This document shows, one piece after another, positions 53,801 through 58,884 of a stretch of DNA of 64,000 nucleotides. The position numbers were made by a program, and so were the translations under genes. The stretch comes from Jiangella mangrovi (GTDB lineage Bacteria; Actinomycetota; Actinomycetes; Jiangellales; Jiangellaceae): NCBI RefSeq assembly GCF_014204975.1, contig NZ_JACHMM010000001.1:3224001-3288000 (forward strand), in the 5' to 3' direction. Every line of letters starts with the position of its first letter. Position 1 is the first letter of the stretch. The notes beneath the pieces were generated by a model that saw only the letters and a list, made by a program, of their open reading frames with translations, ran no database searches and was not told the origin of the DNA.

Positions 53801-54161
53801 GGCCCCGCCGTCCGGCTGCGAGGTCATCGGGGCGACGCTGCGCATGTACTCCGATTCCTCGGTCTCCGGGCGCACCCTGCAAGCGCTCCGGGCGACGGCC
53901 TCGTGGACGGAGATGGGCGTGAACTGGGGCAATCAGCCGGCCACCACGGGGACGGCAGCGACAGCGCCGTCCGGCGGCGGCTGGCGGACGTGGACGGTCA
54001 CGGAGCAGGTCCTGGCCATGTACGCGCCGGGCTCCAACCACGGCTTCGTCGTCCGCGACGCCACCGAGGGCGCCAGCGCCGGCCCCGAGCAGTCCTTCCA
54101 CAGCCGGGAGAAGGGAGAGAACACCCCGCAGCTCGTGGTCACCTTCGGGGCATCGAGCTGA
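41871..54161 (+). CDS. Giant secreted modular protein: beta-helices, Ig-like and DNRLRE repeats
   Basis: A 4,096-residue exported protein. Signal peptide 1-43 ends in APSALA. A CSLREA-type segment (46-84, ECTLRAAIQESNAS) leads into a Gly/Asn-rich beta-helix (about 117-604) and a choice-of-anchor-Q-like block (607-674). Then come two Ig-like units, a DNRLRE domain (887-1060), NosD-type helix 1 (1075-1480), three Ig units, helix 2 (1796-2199), two Ig units, helix 3 (2385-2767), ten Ig units, DNRLRE 2 (3672-3837), one Ig unit and DNRLRE 3 (3926-4095). Most Ig units share a FEC...C cysteine pair and end in WTV. There is no LPXTG or C-terminal anchor. The ATG at 41871 follows AGGGGGG by ten bases. 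It may bind or act on polysaccharide; the function is unproven. Confidence 0.88.
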   Translation: MSKGRTLLGMRVTRGRLRAVVALLAALGTVAGIMALTAPSALAGETFVVTSTTDATDAEVGDGMCLTGAGECTLRAAIQESNASTAPDVIQVPAGTFELAIAPGGDNGADTGDLDITAPVTVNGAGAAATVIDGGEAPDGAPAEQTALDRVLEIQETAGAVTLSGLSLREGFASEEGGALYTASGGNIRLNGVNVTDSEAIGDGGGIFALTGTVTITGGAVTGNTAHNGGGVFGAGEPSLTGVPSRLNMSGVTVDGNSAMSGGGVMVDHEGALNLTNTTITDNHATDGDGGGVVAGSKASLSIRGGTVEANTAVGDGGGVFTGVERPVSIEDVAFTGNEAGVEVEGVAEGSGGGLFAGGSGPVVVEASTFTENSAGTAGGGIALENNGSVNIADSDLTGNHAEAGGGLLNAAARVTVTGLTIMGNEAELDGGGILSDGSGDFTISETMVRANTAENGGGLANEADGALRIEASTFWDNRAIARFSDDTGLGGGIYGLGDAEANYENVTISGNLAQVRGGGLYIDADAAVHVSSTTIAHNSAPVASGVGGEVTVPNFPIEPSQSVIFRNTIISDNLIGPNCNFAIGSEGGNIDSGDTCYFRGLRDRQNAGTASLDAIADNGGPTMTMALREDSFAIDGGVEPCPTVDQRGVSRPQGNQADPDDNKCDSGAFEYEGPFAAADANPPDTAYVSGPIQDTENTSVFTFTGIDDVTPTDELLYECRLLEFEPGEPPEPPDPTEPLDPEEMFVGCPNPWQVELVEDGVFLFEVRAIDRAGNVDQSPDSHAFELQPDGTAPNTVFQETPPDPSDRNTAAFTFTGTDDRTAAQFLEFECRIDTVDPDAWLECFNPAVFSNLTPGEHTVQVRAIDGEGNMDPTPATHTWTVTEPTSCTAANIIVTAAADTHVEQGEPLDNFGASEELVVRSNEPDQNARSYVRFPLPDVPDDCVLERATLRLHGDGEAGRTLEAVATDAAWDESQLTWNNQPGTTGAAVTTTSGAGYREWAMTAQVQSMLDGASANHGWVIRDSAEGDLTGAESSFISSEAVLEPPTPPQLVLRFQEVGTPEPPAPAEPGSAETVTCGQVITESTRIDNDLTCMGEGLVIGAPNLILDLNGHTLKSGLVVDPGQEEGLYAGVRNAGHANVHVRNGSIEWFGYGVRILGGGEHGSVHDLTLKNNLIAGVELHDADDGRYGVHVHDNTMNLNGDGVAAVFGTEGALIEGNAFGGNLGRQVYLFDSGYNRIEGNTVSGLTHDPLLDSDGGVYLESSSDNVVSGNVISDTGDAAIAIHEGSHRNVVDGNTSTRSSDSSVSVDDSDVAVVTDNVLHLSGGAGITLSNSHYSEVSGNDARFNPGGILVVGSHDNQVTGNEVSHTGAEGIGVESAHRNVISGNIANHGGGAGISVTAELLDPNEVPIGGNVIEDNEATGNLSDGISVEGGGHEVTANEAYNNLAWGISADELTVDGGGNLASGNAEPEQCEGVVCAPGTAPPVLPPDLTAPDTQVLTQPANGSSSLSPQEFTFTGSDNLAPATALRFECRLDAPPDPPPPVPEPGEPPQPPDVDNWVECSSPQIYPFLLSGEHVFEVRAIDPYDNVDLTPAKVTWTVVPAPPGDDDLAPNTTIAEAPEDPSTSPDATFVFRGSDNATPGPFLTYECRLDGGAWAACTSPAEYTGLSLGEHTFEVRASDVAGNTDATPAVHTWTIVTPPDDTTDPETTIDSGPDVTTVDTTATFTFSSNELVSTFECKLDTGAWAACTSPAEHTGLTVGQHELQVRATDPAGNVDESPASYLWTVTAAPVVTTVTCGQVLTQSTLVDNDLTDCGGDGLVIGAHGITVDLDGRIIDGVGMGTGIRNDGFDSVTVRNGIVQEFDFGASLNSGVAMNIIDGLTLQSTITAAVQLTNADDGTNGNTIRNNEIAGNAIGVFLQAGTQDASVTANIISGSTEQGVYLLNSSGNTFANNQINGTSNAGVQLDGSSTNVFLENEVNTSSDAAMLVQLGSHGNRIEGNTLSESEAGVVVLESNGTEIVGNAATTNGDVGIELETATGSLIQDNDVRYNTGGIALSGSSGNHVEANNASDNSGVGIEVGDESLSNVLLGNVAIANDGEGIAVNSFAPPGSGTLIQGNTANSNAADGIAVNDVGHMIGGNVANNNGGWGIYAATGSVAGINVDGGGNRAFGNVGGGIDPVTQRVIQCFNVDCDGGPPLPTDQVAPDTSIISGPSDPTTSTSATITFTGSDNATTVTFECRLDGGAWAPCTNPVTYTGLGIGEHVVDVRATDWTGNVDETPAQHAWTVEAPPPGVAPETTIDSGPDAMTVSTTASFTFSSNEEGVTFQCKLDALPFVNCTSPATYTGLSVGAHTLLVRAIDGEGNIDATPAEYDWTVGAAPVPAAVSCGQTITTSTLVTNDLTGCGGDGLIIGAAGITLDLGGHLLEGSGQGAGVRNSGFDSVAIVNGSVTDFDFGVQLGDGVANNVVASIMATANQDAGIGLDSTDGGNTVRTSTVNENTAGIVLSGGTTGAVVLNNQLSLNPGDGIRLDGVSGNRVEGNLVTGSSESALALLGATGNTLLNNQLSATSSTGISLEAGSNDNVLQGNSSTVSGSYGISVMESNGNDFIANAVGSAGATGIALDSANDSELRANDVRFNSGGISLIQSSNNLLQGNNASGTTDSGISVESESFDNVIRSNTAGGNNGEGIYVSGQAPSGQGNLIESNNASNNGSGGILVNDAGHTVTANIVNSNDGWGIYAHEDTVDGGQNHASGNAEPAQCFNIVCIIGPAPGAPDTEIVDKPSDPSSSRNALFTFIGTDDITPLGNLEFQCRLDSSDENAWQDCENPQEYSNLSPGPHKFEVRAVDENELVDASPAEFEWDYVPLPPGVAPDTQINLKPPAETPLFEALFTFTSNEPDVTFECAIDDAEFTPCFFAVEHEFDETEVGPHTFRVRATDAEGLTDLTPAEYTWTITGVIASITDGPAFEPGQGNEPPNGGETEETTATFEFEANVADSTFDCSLDFAPFAPCTSPMTYTGLSVGEHVFRVFATDPEGASQLESTEYEWTVIPSLDTVPPNAVIQGGPADPTGAATFTFTGTDNVTTPAGLLFECSMDSAEEAAFSECTSPWTYPNPEAPEPLEPGAHVFYVRAVDAEDNIDPTPASLPFTYGGDSVAPAVTILTTPPASTPLPDVLFTLSANDPFATFECSVDGAEFEPCESPYEVQGMLVGPHELQMRAVDMSGNVGAVATAEWTVIGPPETALLTTPADPSGADVSFTFESNVPGSTFTCALNDGPFLPCTSPHDYTGLGGGDHMFQVAAVSPEGFVDESPEEFSWTVDAPADTTAPDTVIESGPPAVSTAVDATFTFSSPDPGAGFQCALDGGSWSDCPTPHLLEGVAEGEHELAVRAVDVHGNADATPDTYVWEVDGPPEAEITSGPEVSTEMTSATFVFTSDEPGSTFVCFLDGVEEPCTSPAEYTGLSVGPHLFAVQATDANGNVQPDWTEHEWTVTPAMPPQTMLTSAPPPASTSATTAAFAFSSNEPGTFQCSLDSAPFAGCTSPVELTGLAAGAHTFAVRAVDLAGNPDGSPVVSNWTVTPTDTTAPQTTIGEGPTGSVTTTTAAFEFSADEGGTTFECLIDGGAWGACTSPKVYTDLTPGEHTFLVRGTDAAGNTDPTPASRTWTVAEPPVCTAQTVTLDAVADSWIDQGSSSSNKGTDSTLKVMSKSGSNLRALVRFDLPDLAEGCAVSSATLRLNASSSRSGRTLQAIRVAAPWTENAVTWGNQPATTGTPATTSSGSGWRTWTVTQQVNAMYTANAEHGFLIRDASENNDHEQQFRSRESGSNRPQLVLTIGPAPEPDTTAPQTTITSGPGAASTPSFEFIADEQGTSFECSIDGGAYSACSSPKTYQGLVVGSQHTFAVRAIDAAGNVDATPATSTWTVPINCGNPVTVPASADAWFEQGSPSTNKGDDSVLKVMSKSSNQNVRATVRFALPAPPSGCEVIGATLRMYSDSSVSGRTLQALRATASWTEMGVNWGNQPATTGTAATAPSGGGWRTWTVTEQVLAMYAPGSNHGFVVRDATEGASAGPEQSFHSREKGENTPQLVVTFGASS

Positions 54162-54247
54162 GCACCTCCCCCGGGGAAAGGGCGGTCACGGCGCCCCCTC
54201 GCCGTGACCGCCATCCCTCATCCTCGACCTCGTGTCCGGGTGGGTAA

Positions 54248-54293
54248 CGACTCCCGCCTCGCCAGGGCCCCCAGCCCGGCGAGGCGGGAGTCG
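54248..54293 (+). terminator. Terminator of the giant gene
   Basis: A perfect 16-bp stem (54248-54263 with 54278-54293, arm CGACTCCCGCCTCGCC) with a 14-base loop, followed by CCTTTGTG. It lies 86 bases past the stop codon. Confidence 0.7.
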
Positions 54294-54450
54294 CCTTTGT
54301 GCGGGTGCCATGTGGTTGCGCCGGGTTCCCCCGTCCCCCTGCTGCCCATTCTCTTGGCCCCGAACGCGCGCCTCAAGCGGACCGGTGGGCGCTGCGCGCG
54401 TGGGGTCCGCTCGACCCGCACGTCCGGGGCCTAAGAACGGGCAGCTATCA

Positions 54451-54617
54451 GGGGGACGGGGGAGTCTGGCGACGGGGTGGGTGGTTCGTTCCTGGCTGCG
54501 GTCGTCTTCGATGGCGGCGGTCGTCTTCAATAGCGCCAGCCGTCTTCTGAGTTCCGGTGGGGGCGCAGAAGACGGCTGGCGCTATTGAAGTCGGCTCGCG
54601 CTATTGAAGACGGCGCG
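54451..54617 (+). repeat. Dispersed intergenic repeat A, copy 2
   Basis: About 167 bases related to 29083-29262. It contains a perfect 25-bp inverted repeat (54525-54549 with 54566-54590, 16-base loop), and partial extra copies of the arms on both outer sides (CGTCTTCGATGG near 54513; GCTATTGAAGACGG near 54600). The element is thus symmetrical about its centre. Confidence 0.65.
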
Positions 54618-54725
54618 TTGGCCCTGCGGCGGTCCGCGAGGTGGGATTCCGGGGCGTTTTCCGGGCCGCCCATCAGGCTTGTCCCCGCTTCACGAGGTCT
54701 GCAGGCCCATGGGTGTGGGGGAAAG

Positions 54726-54839
54726 CCTGGTGATGTACGCGATCCTTGATGATCATCGCCATCCACAGCCCACCAAAGCGGGACGAAACGGGCACGCGAA
54801 GGGGCGAGGCGTGCCCAGGGTCTCCCCGGCAGAACCTCA
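54726..54839 (-). repeat. Dispersed intergenic repeat B, copy 2 (inverted)
   Basis: The reverse strand here matches 38115-38234: TGAGGTTCTGCCGGGG, AGACCCTGGG, ACGCCTCGCC, GCGATGATCATCAA and GATCGCGTACATCAC in the same order. A 12-base stretch after the first block is missing relative to copy 1. Confidence 0.7.
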
Positions 54840-54886
54840 AAACCCCGGCCACCAGCGAACCTCACCGTGCGGCCACCCGGGCAGGG

Positions 54887-54892
54887 TAAGGT
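54887..54892 (+). promoter_or_regulatory. -10 box of the phosphomannomutase gene (leaderless)
   Basis: TAAGGT ends six bases before the GTG at 54899, so transcription should start on the start codon. No ribosome-binding site is seen. Confidence 0.45.
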
Positions 54893-54898
54893 CGGCCC

Positions 54899-56284
54899 GT
54901 GCGTGACCTCGCCCCGATCCTCAAGGCCTACGACATCCGTGGCGTGGTCCCGGAGCAGCTCGACGACGACACCGCCCGGGCCATCGGCTGGGCGGCCGCG
55001 CACGTGCTCGCCGGGGGCAGCGGCGCGATGGTCGTCGGGCACGACATGCGCCCCACCTCGCCGCAGCTGTCGGCCGCGTTCGCCGACGGGGTCACCTCGG
55101 CCGGCGTCGACGTCGTCATGGCGGGGCTCACGAGCACCGACCAGCTCTACTACGCCAGCGGCGCGCTCGGCCTGCCGGGCGCCATGTTCACCGCCAGCCA
55201 CAACCCCGCGCAGTACAACGGCATCAAGCTGTGCCGGGCCGGGGCCGCGCCGGTGGGCTACGACACCGGCCTCGCCGAGATCAGGGCTCTCATCGACGAC
55301 GGCGTCGACTCGCCCGTCGCGGCGCGCGGGCGCATCGGGCAGCGCGACACGCTCGGCGACTACGCGGCCCACCTGCACTCCCTGGTCGACGTGACCGGCG
55401 GCCGCCCGCTCACCGTCGTCGTCGACGCCGGCAACGGCATGGCGGGGCACACCGTCCCCGCCGTGCTGGACCGGCCCGGCCTCACGGTGATCCCGCTGTA
55501 CTTCGAGCTCGACGGCACGTTCCCGAACCACGAGGCGAACCCGATCGACCCCGCCAACCTCGTCGACGTGCAGGCGGCCGTCCGCGAGCACGGCGCCGAC
55601 CTCGGTCTGGCCTTCGACGGCGACGCCGACCGCTGCTTCGTCGTCGACGAGCGGGGCGAGGCGGTGTCGCCGTCGGCGCTGACCGCGCTGATCGCCGTCC
55701 GCGAGCTGCTCCGCGCGCCCGGCGAGCCCGTGGTGCACAACCTCATCACCTCGAAGGCCGTGCCCGAGATCATCGCCGAGCACGGCGGCACCCCGGTGCG
55801 CACCCGCGTCGGCCACTCGCTGATCAAGCAGACCATGGCCGAGACCGGCGCCGTGTTCGGCGGCGAGCACTCCGGGCACTTCTACTTCCGCGACTTCTGG
55901 CGCGCCGACTCCGGCATGCTCGCGGCGCTGCACACGCTGGCCGCGCTGGGCGCCGACGACTCCGGCCGGCCGCTGTCGCAGTTGCTCGACCCGTACGAGC
56001 GCTACGTCGCGTCGGGCGAGATCAACAGCACGGTCGACGACGCCGCCGCCGTCACCGCGCGGGTCGAGGAGGCGTTCGGCAAGGCCGCCGACGTCGTCAC
56101 CGACCACCTCGACGGCCTCACCGTCGAGTTCACCGGAACGCCCATGTGGTGGTTCAACCTGCGCCCGTCCAACACCGAGCCGCTGCTGCGGCTCAACGTC
56201 GAGGGCGCGGACCGCGCCGTCATGGAACGGGTGCGCGACGACGTCCTGCGGGTGGTCCGCGGGCCGGGGGAGGGGGCCGCGTGA
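54899..56284 (+). CDS. manB: Phosphomannomutase/phosphoglucomutase
   Basis: A 461-residue enzyme converting mannose-6-phosphate to mannose-1-phosphate, the precursor of GDP-mannose. The phospho-serine is Ser100 in FTASHNPAQYNG, the metal loop is DGDADR (240-245), the sugar-specificity loop is GGEHSGHFYF, and the phosphate-binding loop near the end is LRPSNTEPLLRLN. The length is typical. It is the counterpart of mycobacterial pmmA (Rv3257c). The GTG at 54899 is probably leaderless. It is coupled to the small zinc-ribbon gene by GTGA. Confidence 0.94.
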   Translation: MRDLAPILKAYDIRGVVPEQLDDDTARAIGWAAAHVLAGGSGAMVVGHDMRPTSPQLSAAFADGVTSAGVDVVMAGLTSTDQLYYASGALGLPGAMFTASHNPAQYNGIKLCRAGAAPVGYDTGLAEIRALIDDGVDSPVAARGRIGQRDTLGDYAAHLHSLVDVTGGRPLTVVVDAGNGMAGHTVPAVLDRPGLTVIPLYFELDGTFPNHEANPIDPANLVDVQAAVREHGADLGLAFDGDADRCFVVDERGEAVSPSALTALIAVRELLRAPGEPVVHNLITSKAVPEIIAEHGGTPVRTRVGHSLIKQTMAETGAVFGGEHSGHFYFRDFWRADSGMLAALHTLAALGADDSGRPLSQLLDPYERYVASGEINSTVDDAAAVTARVEEAFGKAADVVTDHLDGLTVEFTGTPMWWFNLRPSNTEPLLRLNVEGADRAVMERVRDDVLRVVRGPGEGAA

Positions 56285-56451
56285 GGCTCGATCCGACGCT
56301 GCTGCAGGTCATCGCCTGCCCGGTCTGCCACAGTCCGCTGGAGCCCGACGACGACGCCGGCGAGCTGCTCTGCACGGGCTGCCCGCTGGCCTACCCGGTG
56401 CGCGACGACATCCCCGTGCTGCTGGCCGACCAGGCCCGCACACGTTCCTGA
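56281..56451 (+). CDS. Trm112-like zinc-ribbon protein
   Basis: A 56-residue protein of the Trm112/UPF0434 type: LDPTLLQVIACPVCHSPLEP with C13-x2-C16, then ELLCTGCPLAYPVRDDIPVL with C31-x2-C34. In bacteria these proteins often stabilise partner methyltransferases, but the partner here is unknown. The GTG overlaps the phosphomannomutase stop as GTGA, and an AGGGGG site lies just upstream. The same small gene is found between pmm and the SIS gene in many actinobacteria. Confidence 0.85.
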   Translation: MRLDPTLLQVIACPVCHSPLEPDDDAGELLCTGCPLAYPVRDDIPVLLADQARTRS

Positions 56452-56473
56452 TCCTCTCTTGGAGTAGCCCCCA

Positions 56474-57490
56474 GTGTTCTTCGACGGCTCGCTCGACGAC
56501 CCCAACGCGTTGAGCGTCATCGACCCGGTCCTGCGCGAGATCGCCGGCTGGGGCGCCCAGGTCCGCCTCGCCGACGTCGCCTCGGCCGACGCGCTCGCCT
56601 CGCTGAGCGCGGGGGACCGGCCGCGCGCCGTCGTCGCCGGTGGTGCCGACGGCCGGCTGTTCCGGGCCGTGCTCGAGCCGGTCTGCCCGGTGCCGTTCGT
56701 CGCCTGGCCGCACCGGGGGCTGCCCGGCTGGGCCGGCCCGCTCGACCTCGTGGTCGTGGTGTGCCGGTCCGGGCACGGCGAGGACGAGATCTCCGCCGTC
56801 GCCGAGGCGCGCCGCCGCGGCTGCGCCCTGCTGGTCGCCGCGCCCGAGGGCTCGCCCATGCACCAGGCGGCGGCCGGCCGCGGCACGACGTTCCTCCCCG
56901 CCGGCAGCGCCGACCCGACGGCGCTCGCCGTCCCCGTCCTGCGCGCCCTGCACGTCATGGGGCTCGGCCCCGAGGTCGCGGCCGAGCCCGTCGCCGCCGC
57001 CCTCGACGACGTCGCCGAGCGGTGCGGCCCGAACGCGCCCGCCGACACGAACCCGGCCAAGGAGCTGGCCCTCGCCATCGCCGACGACGTCCCCGTGGTC
57101 TGGGGCGGCTCGGTGCTCGCCGCCCGCGCCGCCCGGCGGGTCGCCGAGGCGCTGCGCTCGGCCAGCGGCAGGCCCGCGCTGTCCGGCGAGGCCGACCAGC
57201 TCGTCCCGATCCTCGAGGGCGCCCCGGAGCCGGACCTGTTCGCCGACCCGTTCGAGGACGGCGGCTCGGCGTCGCAGCGGCCCGCCCTCGTCATCCTCGA
57301 CGACGGCGCCGACCCCCCCGCCGCGGTCGCCGGCCGGGCCCGCCTCGACGAGGCCGCCTCGAACGGCTCGGTCCGGGTCCAGGAGGTCCGCGCCGTCGAG
57401 GGACCCGACATCGGCCGGTTCGCGGCGTTGCTCGCCACCGGCCGCTACGCGGCGGCCTACCTGGCCCTCGGCCTCGGCCGCCCCGCCTGA
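56474..57490 (+). CDS. SIS-domain protein (phosphomannose isomerase-like)
   Basis: A 338-residue protein of the group placed between pmm and manA in actinobacteria (Rv3256c position). It resembles SIS-type phosphosugar isomerases: PRAVVAGGADGRLFRAVLEP, DLVVVVCRSGHGEDEISAVA with the phosphosugar-loop-like SGHGED, and PVVWGGSVLAARAARRVAEA. It probably binds a phosphorylated sugar; whether it is an active isomerase is unproven. The GTG at 56474 has GGAG ten bases upstream. Confidence 0.78.
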   Translation: MFFDGSLDDPNALSVIDPVLREIAGWGAQVRLADVASADALASLSAGDRPRAVVAGGADGRLFRAVLEPVCPVPFVAWPHRGLPGWAGPLDLVVVVCRSGHGEDEISAVAEARRRGCALLVAAPEGSPMHQAAAGRGTTFLPAGSADPTALAVPVLRALHVMGLGPEVAAEPVAAALDDVAERCGPNAPADTNPAKELALAIADDVPVVWGGSVLAARAARRVAEALRSASGRPALSGEADQLVPILEGAPEPDLFADPFEDGGSASQRPALVILDDGADPPAAVAGRARLDEAASNGSVRVQEVRAVEGPDIGRFAALLATGRYAAAYLALGLGRPA

Positions 57491-57534
57491 CTCAGCGCCG
57501 GGCACGCCTCCGCCCGACCGCCACCGCACCGCAC

Positions 57535-57605
57535 CCCGAGTTGATCATGGCGAAGGTCGGCTCTGGGGCGGCTGGAGACCCGACCTTCTCCATGATCAAC
57601 TCGGG
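57535..57605. repeat. 26-bp hairpin element upstream of manA
   Basis: Arms at 57535-57560 and 57580-57605 match at 25 of 26 positions, with a 19-base loop. The arm contains CCCGAGTTGATCATGG followed by CGAAGGTCGG. It lies between the SIS gene and manA. It could be a terminator for the upstream genes or a short mobile palindrome. Confidence 0.65.
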
Positions 57606-57663
57606 TGGTCAGGGTCGACCGGTGCGGTGGGTGCTGACGGGCGCCGATCTCATGGTCGTCAAC

Positions 57664-57669
57664 TAGGCT
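57664..57669 (+). promoter_or_regulatory. -10 box of manA (near-leaderless)
   Basis: TAGGCT ends eight bases before the GTG at 57678, implying a leader of at most one or two bases. Confidence 0.4.
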
Positions 57670-57677
57670 CTCGGCTC

Positions 57678-58841
57678 GTGGCCGTGCTTCTGGACAACCC
57701 CGTGCGTTCCTACGCGTGGGGCTCGCCCACCGTCATCCCCGAACTGCTGGGCCGGCCCCCGTCGGGGGAGCCCGAGGCGGAGCTGTGGGTCGGCGCGCAC
57801 CCGGGCTCGCCGTCGACGGTGTCGGCGGACGGCCGGCCGCTGTCGGCGCTGATCCAGGCCGACCCCGGCGCGACGCTCGGTGCCGCCGTCGTCGACCGGT
57901 TCGGGCCGCGGCTGCCGTTCCTGCTGAAGATCCTCGCGGTCGACCGGCCGCTCTCGATCCAGGTGCACCCGACCATCGAGCAGGCCGTCGAGGGGTACGC
58001 GGCCGAGGACGCCGCCGGCGTCGCGCTCGACGACCCGCGCCGCTCGTACCACGACCGCAACCACAAGCCCGAGATGGCGGTCGCGCTGACCCCGTTCGAG
58101 GCGCTGGTCGGGTTCGACGACCCCACTGACATCGCCGCCACCCTCGAACAGAGCGAGCATCCCGACCTCGTCGGTGCCGCCACCGTACTGCGCGACGACG
58201 ACGGACTCGAGCGGCTGGTGCGCCGCTGGCTGACCCTCGACGACGACGCGGCCGCCGAGATCGTGACGGTGCTGACGGGCGAGGCGTCGGCGCGGCGGCA
58301 GGACCCCCGGTTCGCGCTGGTGCACCGGCTCGCCCAGGCCTACCCGCACGACCGCGGGCTGCTGCTCGCCCTGCTGCTGCACCACCACGTGCTCGAACCC
58401 GGCGAGGCGGTGTTCGTGCCGGCCGGCGTCCCGCACGCCTACCTGTCCGGCGTCGCCGTCGAGCCGCAGGCCAGCTCCGACAACACGCTGCGCGCGGGGC
58501 TGACGCCCAAGCACGTCGACGCCGCCGAGGTGCTGCGGATCCTGCGCTACGAGCCGCGCGGCGAGGTGCCGGTCCCGCCCGTCGTGACCGACCCGGGCAT
58601 CGAGCTGTACCCCGTCCCGGGTGTCGACGAGCTGCGGCTGGCGCGCGTGCTGCTCGGCAGCGCCGGGGTCGTCGTGCCCGGGCCGTGCCTCGTCCTCGTC
58701 ACCGAGGGATCGGCGTCGGTCGACGGCGTCGAGCTGGCGCGCGGGCGGGCGGCGTTCGTGCCCGCGTCCGACACCGGCGCCGCACTCACCGGCGACGGCG
58801 TGGCGTTCACCCTGACCACGGCGCTCGACCAGGCACGATAG
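57678..58841 (+). CDS. manA: Mannose-6-phosphate isomerase, class I
   Basis: A 387-residue zinc enzyme interconverting fructose-6-phosphate and mannose-6-phosphate. The start is LLDNPVRSYAWGSPTVIPEL. Zinc ligands lie in LSIQVHPTIEQA and NHKPEMAVAL, and the cupin motif AVFVPAGVPHAYLSGVAVE follows. The GTG at 57678 is the family start. Together with the phosphomannomutase it feeds GDP-mannose synthesis for glycans made by the neighbouring glycosyltransferases. Confidence 0.93.
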   Translation: MAVLLDNPVRSYAWGSPTVIPELLGRPPSGEPEAELWVGAHPGSPSTVSADGRPLSALIQADPGATLGAAVVDRFGPRLPFLLKILAVDRPLSIQVHPTIEQAVEGYAAEDAAGVALDDPRRSYHDRNHKPEMAVALTPFEALVGFDDPTDIAATLEQSEHPDLVGAATVLRDDDGLERLVRRWLTLDDDAAAEIVTVLTGEASARRQDPRFALVHRLAQAYPHDRGLLLALLLHHHVLEPGEAVFVPAGVPHAYLSGVAVEPQASSDNTLRAGLTPKHVDAAEVLRILRYEPRGEVPVPPVVTDPGIELYPVPGVDELRLARVLLGSAGVVVPGPCLVLVTEGSASVDGVELARGRAAFVPASDTGAALTGDGVAFTLTTALDQAR

Positions 58842-58884
58842 TCCTCGACCACGCACGCACTGGAGCGAAGGAAACCCCTGAACC

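Larger units (their letters stand above)
54162..54898. other. Intergenic region, 737 bp, no gene
   Basis: No convincing coding frame on either strand. It contains the terminator of the giant gene, repeat A copy 2 with its 25-bp hairpin, and repeat B copy 2 in reverse orientation. It is the right-hand junction of the extra segment inserted in the conserved whiB2-manA block. Confidence 0.6.

Noticed and set aside
44000-54000. Regular DNA repeats in the giant gene resembling an array
   Set aside because: They are codon-level repeats of protein domains, unequal in length and inside a continuous frame, not CRISPR repeats and spacers.
41937-54101. Open frame of 4,054 codons on the opposite strand of the giant gene
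   Set aside because: It mirrors the real gene's codon bias in GC-rich DNA. The plus frame has a signal peptide, recognisable domains and a ribosome-binding site; the minus frame is Arg/Gly/Ala-rich with no domain.
54204-54434. Small open frame after the giant gene
   Set aside because: It runs through the terminator hairpin, has no ribosome-binding site and an Arg/Pro-rich composition typical of non-coding GC-rich DNA.
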